NCBI RefSeq assembly: GCF_051106095.1
Contig: NC_135793.1
Location: forward strand, 2,027,501 to 2,091,500
From: Pogona vitticeps
Taxonomy: Eukaryota; Chordata; Lepidosauria; Squamata; Agamidae
Direction: 5' to 3'
DNA length: 64,000 bases
In this document: in pieces, positions 15,040 to 28,022 of the stretch
How the letters are laid out: each line of letters begins with the position of its first letter
How positions within the stretch are numbered: the stretch's first letter is position 1
The notes under the pieces: generated by a model
What the model saw: the letters and a program-made list of their open reading frames with translations, nothing else
Database searches by the model: none
What the model was told of the DNA's origin: nothing
Position numbers and translations under genes: made by a program

Positions 15040-15390
15040 CCCAGTAGCGTGGTTGTTCGGAGCCATCATGTCGTCTCCGACTTATCGCGACCCTGCGAAT
15101 GAGCCATCTCCAAAATGCCCGGTCCTCAGCTGCTCAGCTCTTCTAAACTCAAGTTTGTGGCTTCCTTTATGGAATCAGTCCATCTCATATTTGGTCTTCC
15201 TCGTTTCCTCCTGCCTTCCACCTTTCCCAGCATCATTGACCTTTCTAGAAAATCCTGCCTTCTCATGATGTGCCCAAGGTAGGATGGCATTAACTTCAGC
15301 ATTTTTGCCTCCAGAGAAGGTTCAGGCTTGGTTTGATCGAGGACCCACTTGTTCTTCTTTCTGGCAATCCAGATTATCCACAAAGATTAT
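15040..15390 (-). mobile_element. RTE-clade LINE 3' end, second lineage
   Basis: The minus-strand frame reads RRQDFLERSMMLGKVEGRRK followed by RGRPNMRWTDSIKEATNLSL, the C-terminal region of an RTE/BovB-like ORF2. It differs clearly from the BovB copy at 44.4 kb (LGRCDGKRRRGRPRMRWLDS). The downstream part, gtcgcgataagtcggagacg and beyond, is the matching 3' end. It is 5'-truncated and the frame is interrupted. Confidence 0.7.
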
Positions 15391-16000
15391 CTCGCCAAAA
15401 AAGGAGGAACTCCTTCAGATCTTTAATGAACCCAATCAAAACAACAACAACAACAACAATCCCAAATAACTTAATATTAGTACAGCATGCATTTCCGAAG
15501 AGAGAGCAAAGTTCTGTCCTCATGTTTTGATTTCCTTTCAAGTGCATGATGGTTTTCCTTGGCTAAGATCATGTCTGCTCTCTTATTCCAAATATAAAAT
15601 AGGATCCAACTAAAGCTATATACATGAACCCCCCCTTATTTCAGTGGGCTGGTTAACAAGAGTCAAAACAAGAGTTAAACTCAAGTAAATCTGAAATAAC
15701 TACAAAGTGACACAAAGATCTCTCTAATTATATAGACTTTTACCTGTAAACCAACATACAGATTTCTATACAGTATTTATATAATCTGCTATTTGTGGCT
15801 AATTTGGTCTGGATTGTACACATATAATCTCACATACTGTACTCCAGAAGGTTACAGAAAATTATGCACATTTTGGGTTTTTTTATTGCAGTCATGGTAA
15901 AATGCCTTATTAATGCTTCTTTTTTTTTTATCATGTTCCAGCAAATATTTTACTTGGGGGCACAGCCTGTAATCTGGTATCTGGTGAAGAGAGCCACGAA

Positions 16001-16229
16001 GCTGGCTGGATAGCTCAGTGAGTTTGATGGGAGTTCGATTCCCCCACTGGGCCTCATGTGAGTAGAGCCAGCCTGGGTGGCCTTGGGCAAGCTGCACTGT
16101 CCCAGGGCACCCCCTAGAGGAAGAGAAGGGTAAAGCACTTCTGAGTACTCTCTACCCAGAAAACCCTAAAATCTGAAAAGGCTTGCCATAAGTCCGAACT
16201 GACTTGACGGCACATTGTTGTTATTATTC
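16001..16229 (+). mobile_element. tRNA-derived SINE with BovB-like tail
   Basis: The head gctggctggatagctcagtg is followed by a B-box-like gttcgattccccca. A body of ccagcctgggtggccttggg and cccctagaggaagagaaggg follows. The tail ccataagtccgaactgactt, then gacggcacattgttgttatt, resembles a BovB 3' end, implying BovB-driven mobilisation as in Sauria-type SINEs. Confidence 0.8.
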
Positions 16230-18120
16230 TGAAGAGAGCCACAGGGTAAAACATATTAAAAACAGAGACCAAATGGAACACCAGACTGTCCAAAATTCTT
16301 CAAAGCTATAGGGGCCGAATTGTTTTAATTGTACCAACATGGAGAACTGTTGACAATCTACATGTGCAGTCCACAGCAAGGGAGAAAACCACAGATATTT
16401 AAAGCCTCAAAAACAAACAGACATCGAATCGGGATCAGAACAACCTATTGCAGAGTGAAAAATAAGTTTCTGAATGCATGAAAATGGCCTTCTCCTCTGA
16501 AAACACATCCAGATATTTCCTTTTAGCAGGGCACAGCCAAGCAAAACACACCACGATCCATTTGTCCCTGCTTTTTAGCTCATAAGAAAACACAAACCTC
16601 CTCTGTTTTTTTAAATTTTTAATGCTGCATTTCCTACTTATTAATGATTTCAGTTTGGAATAGCTCTCGTTTTAAAAGCTGGAGAGTGTGGCCGTCCAGG
16701 CTGTGGTAGAGAAAAGAGAGGGCTAATGGAATCTGTTCCAACAGGGGAAAAGGCTATTATTAGGAGGGTAACAAGGAGATTTCAGGAAAGGACAGCTTTG
16801 CCTGAGCCCAAATCGCTGGTACAGCCCAGTCCAACAAGACGTCCACTGGCACTCAAAGCATAGACAAAGCTGCCTGCAAAGCACAGTCCCTGATATGTAA
16901 ATAAAATACCCCCATCCATCTACAGCACCCTTTCCAGACTTCCAAATGCATTGAACTACAATGCCCATCTATAGCAAACAGAGGATGATAGTTGTAACAA
17001 GCCAACATTTCTGGAAGGAACCACAATGGAAGTGGGAGGCCTATAGAATGTTGAGTCTAAAGAAAAAGGCGCCATGGACCGGCAAAAAGAGGAGGAGGAG
17101 GAAAACCACATGTTTCTGAGAATTAAATGTTTTAGAGGACCAAAACATGAAAGAAGGAACCCCTCTCAAAACATCCTAAGGAAGACTGGACAGTCAGGAG
17201 CCTCAAAATAACTTAGTATCTGTTGGCCAAAATAATTGGAAAACTTAGGGCACCAACATGCCACCCTGAATGCAATTGATCTTATGCAATCTTGGAAGCA
17301 AAAACACAATTAGATGCTGTGAGAACTTGAGTTAAAGTGGTAACAGATACTTGCAAATTTTTGTACATCCATCACTAAAAGCCTGTCTCAACACATGGAG
17401 ACACTCCACCCCCAAACCCGGCAACTGCTCAAAGACTTTGTGCTCTTACACAAGAGTGAAAAGAACCGTCTTCCTTTTTAATGAGCCATGGCGCTTCTCC
17501 CCCCTCCCCAAAAAAGTAGTTTCTGCACCAAAAAACCACAAAAAACCCCAACAACCCTTGTGTTTAAAACTCTGCATTCTAGCCAAAGCGCAAAGTTTTC
17601 TGAACGAAAGAAGGAGTCGTGGTTTTGTCTGTTCCTTTCCTCTTAAAAAAAAAAGTCTCCGTATTTTTTTAACCAAACAAAAAGGTACCAAAATGGGGAA
17701 GAAGAAGAAGTAGAAAGTCCATAAATTCTTGTAATTGCACCTGGCAGGGAAGAAAACTTTCATGTGGTTTGCTTGCTGTCTGAGAGAATGAAATAATCAG
17801 TATCGACATCCTTAAGCAGGATGGTGGCGGGGCCGCCCGGCAATATCGGAGATCTCCATGGAAGCCAAGGGAAGGACATTGTTACCTAAAACGTGGTTGC
17901 CAAGCCACCACTAACAGTCAAACTCGGCAGCTGCAGGCTGAACAGACAATGCCGAATGCTGCTCCCAGCCTTGAAGTGGAATACACCTCGAACACTCTTT
18001 ATGCTTGAACTGGGAGCCCTTTGCATTTCTACATTTTAAAGCAAGCTTCTCCTTGTTTTGTTATAACTGCTTGGCCAAGAGCTTCCCAGTTAGAAAACGA
18101 AGAGAAGCCACCCTAAATCA

Positions 18121-18242
18121 GGATTGGCAGCTCAGTGGCTTAGGTCCCTGGCTATGTAGCCAAAGGTTGGGAGTTCGATTCCCCCTCTGGGCCTCCTTGA
18201 CAAGGTCCGGGCTCAGCTCTGCCAGTCTAAGGTTATTTTAAC
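18121..18242 (+). mobile_element. tRNA-derived SINE, short type
   Basis: ggcagctcagtggcttaggt, then gggagttcgattccccctct, then gggcctccttgacaaggtcc. The 3' end is cagctctgccagtctaagg with a T/A tail. It lacks the long BovB-like tail of the 16.0-kb copy. Confidence 0.75.
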
Positions 18243-18669
18243 TTTCTCCAAGAATTTGTTAGGCACGCCAGAGACCTCGTGCTGTCTACAAAAAGGAGAA
18301 AGGAGATTTAAAAGCCAACAAGCCAATGAGCTAAAAATGTCTTCTGAACAGAACGTTGAGGACAGAAGAGAAAGCTCCCTCGTTCTTTGGAGAAAAGAAT
18401 TCTATCAAAAACAGGGATTTAAGCCAGGTGGACTTTACACCATTTGACTGTAACGCTGGCATAGAATTCTGGCCACCATTTAAAAGGAAAGGGAGCAAGT
18501 GCAGAAAGACAGAGGAGGAACCAGCCTGTTTGAGCTTACTCGTCATCAGAGCTTGAATCATTCGGACTGAAAATGAATTCAATGGTGCGAAATTAAATGA
18601 ATCTGTTGTTAACACTGAAGTCGAAAATGTTTCAGTTGCAGGAAACTAGGCTCTTGTAAATGGATAGAA

Positions 18670-18813
18670 GCCTGCTGGATAGCTCAGTAGTTTAGGTCTC
18701 TGGTGGTGGAGCCAGAGTTGAAATCCCCCACTGGGCCTCCTTGGCAGGGGTCAATCTCGATGATCCATAGGATCTCCTGCAGTTCTAAGGTACTGCTATT
18801 ATTATTATTATTA
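18670..18813 (+). mobile_element. tRNA-derived SINE, short type, (ATT)n tail
   Basis: gcctgctggatagctcagta, then ggtctctggtggtggagcca, then gggcctccttggcaggggtc and ctgcagttctaaggtactgc, ending in five or six ATT units. It lies about 220 bp downstream (in transcript direction) of the exon 2 donor. Confidence 0.75.
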
Positions 18814-19032
18814 ACTATCACCTGATGCAACCACAAATGAAGACGAAATCAGAAGGAGAACCAAGACTACCAAGAGAAGCAATACCCGCCAGCACCTGTT
18901 TCTTCTCTGACAAAACATGGGCTCCGTTGGGTGGGCGAGTGACAAGCAGCATCACGGCTATTCAAGTGTGAACTGCGTTGAAACCAAAGGTTGGCTGGAG
19001 AGGGCACCACAACAACCAAGCTTCAAGCCTTA

Positions 19033-19212
<180 letters not shown>

Positions 19213-19563
19213 TCAGCCGAGGATAAAAAGGAAAAAAAAAAACCCAAACAGTCTGAGAAACCTAATTTGTGCGCTCCTGTGGCGATGTTGACGGGCAATC
19301 TGTGGTCCTCTCCTCAGCTGCCAATCAAAAGGCATTGTGCAGCTTTTCAGAGAGTAGCAATAACCCACCAGAATCAATGCGTTAAGATTACCTTTGTTAT
19401 TTCCTCCATCCAACAGGTAAAATAAGCGCCAACTTCTCTAATGCTTTAAAAGCAACACCTCAAAAGGAGCATAAAGACTTCCTTTCCATTCAGCGAAACA
19501 ATCATTCATACTCTGTTATGTTCACAGTCCTCTTTCTTGGAAAGAGAGAACAGCCAAAGCTCT

Positions 19564-19587
19564 CCCCCCCCCCACCCGGGGGGGGGG
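19564..19587. repeat. C-run/G-run palindrome
   Basis: A run of about ten C, then acccg-type spacer, then about ten G. It could form a hairpin, an i-motif or a quadruplex. Run lengths may be inexact because such tracts sequence poorly. Confidence 0.7.
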
Positions 19588-22453
19588 CATCAGCTCTACG
19601 CAAGTAATTCTTGAGATTGTCATGTCAGATATTTCTGGACTTAAGCTCACAGGGAAGCCAAAGGGGAGCAGTGGATAAAGCGATGGGTTAAGTCTCCGGA
19701 GCCCTGAGCCCGATTCTCCAAAATTCATTTGGAGGGCCGGCCACAGCAAAAGCACTCCCTGAATTTCTCAGGTGCCTTAGACAGGCTATGAGGCTCTCCA
19801 TCATCATCTCACTACTATTGCTCCTACTTCACGCAAGTTGGTAGAGTTTAGATGCTCCCAGAGTTTGCTGCCTATGCCTACTCCTAGGTTTCAAGTCCTT
19901 CGAACCTCCGAGCAAATAGGTTGCAAGCTGACCTTCCCTATAGGGCTGCTTTTCACCATTTCTTCTGAGTTTCATTACAGGTGCACAACACAGGCGGGGG
20001 GAAAAAGGCTGTCTTACGTACCAGTGTTCTTACAAGACATATCCCACAGATGAAGGTATATTTTAAAGAAATGTATACTCCATTGGCATATTGATTTTTG
20101 ACATGCTCTTAGGTTATTTGGGTGTGTTTCGTGCCACAGTAATTTGTGGCATTTAGATTTTTTTTAAAAAAGTAACTAGAACATAACTTTTTAGTTACTT
20201 GTGTGCAAAAGGAATCCATATTACTAGTGGTCTTTGGAAGAGGGATTTGAACCCCAAATTGGGACCCCCTACATGTGCTTAGATGACAGCCCTCACAAGT
20301 CCCAACACAGTATTTGGGGGAGGCAAAGTTTGGACCACTTGGAAGAGAAAAAGGTGAATCTGCTTACAAACCAAGTAAGATGATAAAATTGTAATTTTCT
20401 AAACACTGGCCTTTGTTTTCTGTTAAACTGATGCAAATAACAAATAGTTAAGTATGCAGAACTCCCAGAATAAAAATAGCTAACTTGGTTTAAGATAATG
20501 AGACAGGCAGGATCTCTGGACAGAAATAGAAAATAAAAATAAAATAAGTCAAAGAAAGCATGTATGTTTAGAAATAACAACTTGATGGCCGCTTCTTCTG
20601 AAAGAGGTGGTACGTCTTTCCACCGTGTTTATTTTCAGGTGCGCTTGTACAGGAGGACAAAAGCTGAAGGATCTTAAATGCACACAGAAACAACCACCCC
20701 ATTGAGCGGAGGAAACAGAGGCAGGACTGGAGGACGAGACTCCTGAACTTTATACATAAATATGTGCTCAAAAGCAATTCTGGAAAACAAGCCCAGGAGA
20801 TTAAGAGGCGACGCATTGTTCCCTGGTTTAAAGTTTCTCCTCGCACACCCCCGCCCGATCTGTTAAAGCCATTTTGTGTGTGCACTTTCTCACAGTATTT
20901 CGCAATTCAGCCCAAAGGGAAAAGTCGAAGAAGGCAGTGGTTTTAATAAAATTAAAACAGGATCTTAAAAAACAAGAAACAAACAAACAAACAAAAAACC
21001 TGCTACCTTCGGAACGGCTCCTGCTCATGGTTAAGAAGGACACGGAGGGCCATACTCAAAAACTGAAATGAAACAGGAGGCAGAACTGCAGAAAGAAGGG
21101 CCCTCTCTCAGAGAGATTTAGTTGTTCTAAAACATGTTTGTTATTTCTCTCTTTTCTAAAACCAGCATTTATGGATCGTTTACATTTTATTTTATTTTTT
21201 GGGGGGGGGCAGGAGATAGCCAGTCAGCTGTAGCGAAAACAAGGAAGTTTGAAGGAAACTTAAAGGCTAAGAAACGACATTCAGCAGACATTAGCAGGAA
21301 TATCTTCGGATGCCTGGAGCGTTGTGTCTCCTGGCAGAGGTTGACCTGCAATGCCAAGTTAGGATGTCTGGGGTGATGGACAAGAATAATCCATATTACT
21401 ACTTTTGGGGTTGTACCTCGTTCCTTCGACTGTGCTCCCTTCTCTTGGCAGGTGCACAATATTTCTGAGGCAACGCTCTATTGCCCCGATGAAGTGGGCT
21501 GCGCTCCACAGCAGCGTTTCCCAAATGAAGCAGACTTTGAGATGTCACAAAGCGGGCTGTGTAGGTTCTCACCAGGACAGTCCTCCTAGCCACCCCATCC
21601 TATAAGGAGAGTCCAGCAAGGCAGATAGCCAAATCAGTTCATGTCAACAAAAGGTCTTTTGCAAAGGTAATGGCTCTTAATGGCCCATCCAAGACCAAAC
21701 CGCTCCCAGACATATTGCATTACACTATGCTGGGGACCATTAATTTCTCTCAGCTACTAGGAAAACGGTTACTCAGAGGAAGCAAAAGATTATGAGAGTG
21801 ACAGCTGGAAATATGGCAGCTTTGATCCTTCAAAGAGTGGGTACACGACTACACCACTTGCCACGAAACATTTTGTTGCTGAAGGTTTTTCACGTCTCAT
21901 CCGTGACATGCCAGCCTTCCCCATCCAATGACTTTGACTGCAGCTTCCATCCGCCCAAAGAAGCATGGCCACAGTGGTTGGGATGATGAGAGCTTGTAGC
22001 CTTACACATGAGGATGGAACGGGGTTGCATCAGGGCGAACCAGATCAACACGCTTCACCGCTGAACTAAGCAAACTTCCAAACAATTTGAAAAGAGGCAC
22101 AACTGTGTAGTGGGTTTGCAACCTTGTTTGCTATTTCTGGTTTTCCATTCATCCCCCCCACCCACAAAAGCCCCTCTTCATTAACCAAACCACAGGGTGC
22201 CTCCGTTCCTTCAGCCCTCCACAAACTGCTTCACAAGCCCCCTCAAAGCAATAAGTGCCCTCATTAAAAGGGACGCTAAGAGGGTCAACATCCCTCCTCC
22301 TTCCACCTAACCGTTTCCCCAAAGCTCAAAGAACAACAGGCAATTGTTCTGAATTAATTATAGGCTGCCTCTCAAAACCTCAATTTCTTCAAAGGCTTCC
22401 TGGACTAAACTCAGCGCCTTCCAAAAGAGGGTAGAATAACTGAGACATGGCAC

Positions 22454-22471
22454 GCTCTCTCTCTCTCTCTT
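22454..22471. repeat. (CT)n microsatellite
   Basis: About nine CT units without interruption. Confidence 0.85.
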
Positions 22472-24451
22472 CCATTTTAGGCTTGTTGGGCAGGGGGCAA
22501 GATAAGGCCAAAGAAGGGGTAAGATGGGGGAGCCAGACCCCACCGCAACCTGGCTTCTCGGCCATGAATAAAGCGCTCCGTGTAATGAAGTTCTTTGAAT
22601 AGGATTACATGGCTTCTTTCCAAACAGCTATTCCCAAACTCCGGCAGGCCAGCCAGCCAATATATAAATAAATAAGCAAACAAACAAACTGAGAAATTGA
22701 AAGACGCCGAGACGAGACAAGAGCTCATTAAAACTGGATCTTTCCAGAAAGGTCCCTGCCAAAGCAGTAAAACAAGACATGGCCTTTGTGAGGTTTGAAA
22801 TTTACTCAGCCATGTATGTGGTGGCGAGGGGGGTGGGTGGGGAAATTAGTTCAAGGACCATGGGGGGGGGGAAGGCTTCCAGCAGATCTCCAATTTAGTG
22901 GGCTAGGTTCGAAATGCAATTAAGGCTGGCTTACCCGTGAAGGGTTGGGATCGGGAATCTGGACGTAAATTGAGTCTTGTAGGAGAAGATTAAAATAAAT
23001 TAATTAATGAAAAGACTTGACTTGGACTTCAGAAAATTCTGGTCTTTTCTTCCTTCAGGTTAAAAAGTAACAAAAGCTTTAGACGTCCAGATGCTTTTAC
23101 ATAGTTATAATAGAGAATGGCCATGTTTCGTTCACTGGCTTTTTACGAGCAACTTGCACGATGCTTTGGGCTGCTTGTTGTCCTCTCGTGTTCTTCCTCC
23201 GGTTCTTGTGCCTTAAATCCAGATGTTAGTTCCAACCATCCCAGATCCACCAGGTCAACAGAACCTACATCATCAGTACTGACTTACGAAATTCGCATGG
23301 GTTCAGTGAGTCTATGGAAGTTGACGCTACTCATTGTATCAAAGTCTCGGCCTTCCCTCAACCTGCAGAAAACCAGACTATTGTGTCTTTTGAAGAATCC
23401 ATGGAGTGTTAAGGTCTGTAAATGCAGGCTGGCCACAAGATTTGAGAGTACTTTTCTGAATTACAATGTCCACAACCTCACAGCCAGCATGTACGAATTA
23501 TAGGCCAAACTGCAACACAAAAGTAACTAAATTATAGTCCAAGAAGATCTAAGGCCATTTTCTTACAAATCTTCAGTGTCTAGGGCCTTACTTTTTGGTA
23601 CGATCTTTTGTATTTCTAGAAGTATTTCTGAGGTGTAATATCAAAATTGGCCACTAGAGGGAACCCACAGATTACTTCCCTGTATTATTAATTTTTTTTG
23701 GGTTGCCGACAAGGGCAAGGCAACAGGTAATACATTACAACACAACAGGTTACCTGCACAGCTGTGGCAACAGTGATGGTAAAGGGAAATATCATGGTTG
23801 CAGAAAAGTAACGAGTAATGCAAGGGGTTGCTTGTTAAAAGTAACATTCCCAGCTCTAGTTCAAACAGCCGAGTCTTCCTCTGCAAACAGTGACTTGAGC
23901 CTTTTTAGTTCCAAGAACTGCAGAAAGTTCCCAGGAAAAAAGTCTTTTGTTGCTAGGAAAACGGTGGTGTTTGGAATCTCAAAGGCCAAGCTCAAGGGAG
24001 GTGCTTTCAAGGTTCTCCAGCTGGCATTTCACAAATAGGTCATGAAAGCAAATGAAGGAACACGGATTTCTTCAGCGAAAGGTTGCTGAATGTCTCCTGG
24101 CTTGGGTTCACGTTCCGGAGCAGATCTCCAGCAGGGGTCTGGGTGGAGAAAGGACCCCAGTCCCTCCTTTAAGCCGACTCAGAACCACCTGCCCGCCTAG
24201 TCTGGTAGTATTTCCTCTGATAAAGATGAGAGGGGGGGGAATCCTTCCCATCACCTGCGCTGGTGGAATGCAGCCTTTGGACTACCGCTCCCATCAACCC
24301 CAGGTCAAAGAACCTGGGAGTTGCCAGCCAAAGCCTGCACCAGGAAGGAAATGGGCCCTCTCACACGGAAACCATAAGCTCTGCCACTAGACGAAGGTCT
24401 TCTTCGCCCACCGGGTTTTCCTTTTTTTGTATTTGCATGCAATACACCAAA

Positions 24452-24595
24452 GAACTGCCAGAGAGCTCAGTGGTTTCGGCCTCTGGCTGCAGAGCCGTAG
24501 GTTGGAAGTTCGATTCCCCAGATGTGCTTCCCGGACAGGAGCTGGACTCCGTGATCCAGAGGGTCCCTCCCAGCTCTGCAGGGCTAAGATGATGT
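24452..24595 (+). mobile_element. tRNA-derived SINE, short type
   Basis: gagagctcagtggtttcggc, then ctctggctgcagagccgtag, then gaagttcgattccccagatg. The 3' part is gtgatccagagggtccctcc followed by cagctctgcagggctaagat. It is the best full-length reference in this window for the short SINE type. Confidence 0.8.
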
Positions 24596-25825
24596 TCTGA
24601 CGTGATTCCCAGGTTTGGGCAAAAAGGATATGGGAGCAACCACCCCAGCCCACCAAGACAAACAACCCGGTACGCTGGCCGGATCATTCTTTACCCGCTT
24701 TGTTTTTTTCCAGGAAGACAAACAAAGGAGCAGAGGAAGTAACTGTTTTAAGACAAAACCCCAAATCCTCTTGGGTCTTTGCCAAAGCCGTTACTAAAGA
24801 CACCACCGTTACAAGCTGGGCTCTCCGGGCTGATTAGAGCCCGGGGCTTTTCGTTCATAGCAAATTAACCTCCAGAGAAATAATGGGAAAGCCACTCTTT
24901 GCGAGATTTATGGCCCCCCCCCCAGCCCTCCAAAGGACGGGAAGGGAAGCAGATTCCTTGTAGACCAGCATGCAGTTCTGACAAACACAGCAAAAGCAAA
25001 GGCTTGCAGGGAGAGGGACAACTTGGAACCCACTCACTCTGCCCTTTTTGGGGGGTCGGCGGGGGGAGCTTGCTTTCCAATAGGGACTCCGTCTTGGGTC
25101 TTGGTTTCAAAGATTGAGCCTCGGCCTCGGGGCTGCTTGGTGTCACAGACTCCAACAACATCCCTGAGGGCTAGTAGCTGTAGATTTTACAGCCTAGCCT
25201 CCCAGCCAGGTGGTTCAGGAAAGGGTTGATCCAGACACACAAGAAGGGGTGGAGGACACTAGCTTGTTTGCATATTTTAAAGAAAGGACCTTCCAGAAAT
25301 GAGTAATTTGCAAGCATAATCTGTGAGTAATGGCCACCAAGTGGCTTCTAGCAGCTTCGTTTGTTGAGTTGATCCACCTCATGTTATGACTCACCACGCA
25401 AGCGACGGATAAGACATGAATCAGAGAAGAGAGTTTAAAAAAATTTCATTTGAAAGTTACAGCTTTAAACCACTTGCTACAATTCTGCTATAAGCTCTAC
25501 AGGAATCCAAGCAGGTCCAGCCAATGACGCTCAGCCTCCAATTCTTAGAAGTATTACAGCAGATTACAAAAGAATGTGAAGGTCAAGGAAAAGGGTCGGG
25601 TGAGGGGGGGGCTGCAGTTCATGCATTAAAGCCTCTACTACCACCCTCAAGCTTTCTGCTTGAGGGAAATAAGGGATAACTTGAACAGCTTGTATAGCCA
25701 CTCAGCTCTACTTAATGCTCCCTGGGCTTCTTGAAATCCAGATATCTCAGTTTGTTGTTATTACTATTATTGCAACCAGCTAAGTTAGATTGAGTGGGAA
25801 GGGCTGGCCCACAGTTACCCAAAGG

Positions 25826-26120
25826 TCACAGAATCATGAAGTTGGAAGGGGTCTTTAAGGCCATCAAGTCCAACCCCATGGCTGTCTTAAGTTTCTCTTG
25901 AATGCCTCCAGCGTTACACTGCTCACCGCCTCCCAAGGTAACTGGTTCCATTGTGTCACTACTCCTACAGGGAAGTTTTTCCTGATATTCAACCAAAATC
26001 TGGCTTGTTGTAGCTTGAGCCCATTGCTGCAGGTCCTGCACTCTGGGATGATCGAGAATAGATCCTGCCCCTCCTCTGTTGGACCACCTGTAGCCAACCG
26101 TATATCCACCTGACAGTTGT
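25826..26120 (-). mobile_element. CR1/L3-type LINE 3' end
   Basis: The complement strand carries the CR1 3' end: gaatcatgaagttggaaggg, then ggccatcaagtccaacccca, then aactggttccattgtgtcac, then aagtttttcctgatattcaa and gggatgatcgagaatagatc. About 295 bp remain. It lies head to head with the plus-strand copy that follows. Confidence 0.85.
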
Positions 26121-26179
26121 TCTATCCAGCCCACCTCCAGATCTCCATTTGAAACCAGTACTCTCAGCCCAACTGGAGG

Positions 26180-26332
26180 TGTTGAGCACTCCAATGCTGG
26201 AAGCATTCAAGGGAAAGTGGGGCCACCCTCTGTCAGATCTGCTTTGACCAGGATTCCTGCCTTGAGAAGGGGGCTGGACTCGATGGCCTTAAGAGGTCCC
26301 TTCCAACTCCATGATTCTAAGATTCTACAACA
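26180..26332 (+). mobile_element. CR1/L3-type LINE 3' end, opposite orientation
   Basis: aactggaggtgttgagcact, then agatctgctttgaccaggat, then ggctggactcgatggcctta, ending tccatgattctaagattcta, the ATTCTA-type terminal repeat of CR1 elements. It is a different copy from 25826-26120, in inverted orientation. Confidence 0.85.
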
Positions 26333-26874
26333 TGGCCTGGAACTCTACTTGGAGAGGAAACGCAGCAGTGCAGAACCATCTTCCTTCTACGGCTACATCT
26401 CTTAGTCCTTTGGATGGGCTCAGATGGATTCTGCTGCTAATTTCAATCCCTGCCTATTCATTCCACATTCCATTTTCTTCCACTGCATCCCAGACTCAGG
26501 AAGGATCTCTCCCTACTGCCGAGAGGTTGTTATTTCAGATCCCACCCTGTCAGAAATGGGAGAACATTAAATTGTCTCCACCTCTCCTGCCCCACTGCAG
26601 ACAACTCAGGCCTTTTGCTTGGCAAGAGTGTCTTGAATTGCACATGGTTGAGGTCAAGCCCTTCTGCAGACTGCCTTCCCCGTCTCCCAGAAGACACCCG
26701 AAGGAAGCCAAAACTAAGAAGAAAGTGGAGCCGAGTTATGACTTCTGGTAAAAAGTGTTGGCTGAACAAGCTAAAGATCTGGGAACAGCGGAAATAGGTT
26801 CGTGCTTTGGAGAAGACCTACAGACAGCAGAAACGGATCCACCGCTGGATTCGTGGTCTTAAAAATTGGAAAAC

Positions 26875-26962
26875 CACAAGCAAATAATACTTTTTGTTAA
26901 GCCCAATGGTAAAGCTGCACAGTATGCAAGCTTTTGAGCTCTCAAGAGGGTCTTCTTCAGGC
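26875..26962. mobile_element. Remnant related to the 60.7-kb foldback family
   Basis: caaataatactttttgttaa, later tatgcaagcttttgagctct and gagggtcttcttcaggct. The order and the motifs gcaagctttt and tcttcttcagg match one arm of the foldback at 60727-61175. Low identity. Confidence 0.4.
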
Positions 26963-26963
26963 T

Positions 26964-27200
26964 AATAATCATGTGCTGTCGATTCTAACCCACAGTGACC
27001 CTTTTCAGGGTTTTGAAGGCAGAGGACACTCAGAAGTGCTTTACCCTTCCCTTCCTCTAGGGGCACCCTTGGGACTGTGCAGCTGGCCCAAGGCTACACA
27101 GGCTGGCTTTTCTCCCAGGAGGCACATAGTGGGGAATCAAACTCCCAACCTCTGACTCCACAGCTAGAAACCCTAACTCCCTGAACTACGCAGCCAGCTG
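26964..27200 (-). mobile_element. tRNA-derived SINE with BovB-like tail
   Basis: On the minus strand it runs from the head (complement of gaactacgcagccagctg) through the B-box region (complement of ggggaatcaaactcccaacc) to the BovB-like tail (complement of tgtcgattctaacccacagt). Directly beyond it, 27201-27250 repeats the tail sequence (tgctgtcaagtcaattctga), a fragment of a second copy. Confidence 0.8.
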
Positions 27201-27692
27201 AATAAGGATATGCTGTCAAGTCAATTCTGACTGATGGCAACCCTCTGTCACTGCTACCTAAACAGAAAACCTCCTGGCCTCTTTGCGGGGCCTCCATTTA
27301 AACTCTTCTCTTCTCAGCTGAGCCAGCATCCCTGGAGATGCAGCCGTTGAGCAAGTAAAATTTCAGTGGCTCGTCTCCATACCTGCAGCTGCTCCAGGAA
27401 GAAGAAAAAAAGGAACTTAACCTTTTGTCATGGATTGATTTTGCCATGCACTGAATTCCCAAGAATGCTGGGCTTCTGCAGGGAGTATAGTCATTTATTT
27501 CTTGGCTAATTCACCACTCCTGCAGTCATGAGAGAGAACCTTGATTTAAAAAAAAATGGGCAAGGTTTGAGCAGCCTTTGAAACAAAGGCCATGACCCAG
27601 TTAAAATCTCAACGATTTCAAACCCTTTGCTGCTGAAATTGAGAAGATGCTTAACTTTGGCTGATTCACATCTTCTGTGTCAAGCTGACAAA

Positions 27693-28022
27693 GACTCATT
27701 GAGTCATGGAGTTGGAAGGGGCCTCCTAAGGCCATCAAGTCCAACCCCCTGCTCAAGGCAGGAATCCAAATCAAAGGAGATCTAACACACTGTTGTCCAC
27801 TTTTCTCTTGAAGGCCTCCAGTGCTGGAGCGCTCACCATCTCCTGAGGTAACTGGTTCCACTGTTTTACTGCTCTAAGAGTTAATTTTTTTTTCCTGATA
27901 TTCAGCCAAAATCTGGCTTCCTGTCACTTGAGCCCATCCTGCACTCCGGGGTGACTGAGAACAGATTCTAGCCCTCCTCTGTGCGGCTACCTTCCAAGTA
28001 TGTTTACATCATGTTATCTCCA
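27693..28022 (-). mobile_element. CR1/L3-type LINE 3' end
   Basis: gagtcatggagttggaaggg, then ggccatcaagtccaaccccc, then aactggttccactgttttac, then ttcagccaaaatctggcttc and gtgactgagaacagattcta, all in complement orientation. About 330 bp, 5'-truncated, and close in sequence to the copy at 25.8 kb. Confidence 0.85.

Noticed and set aside
16001-16110. Possible tRNA gene
   Set aside because: The tRNA-like boxes belong to a SINE with a long unrelated body and tail, repeated many times in the window.
23117-23503. 128-codon plus-strand frame starting with a signal-peptide-like segment
   Set aside because: It is hydrophobic at the start, but I recognise no family, and neither splice sites nor codon bias support it. 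The sequence looks like ordinary intron.
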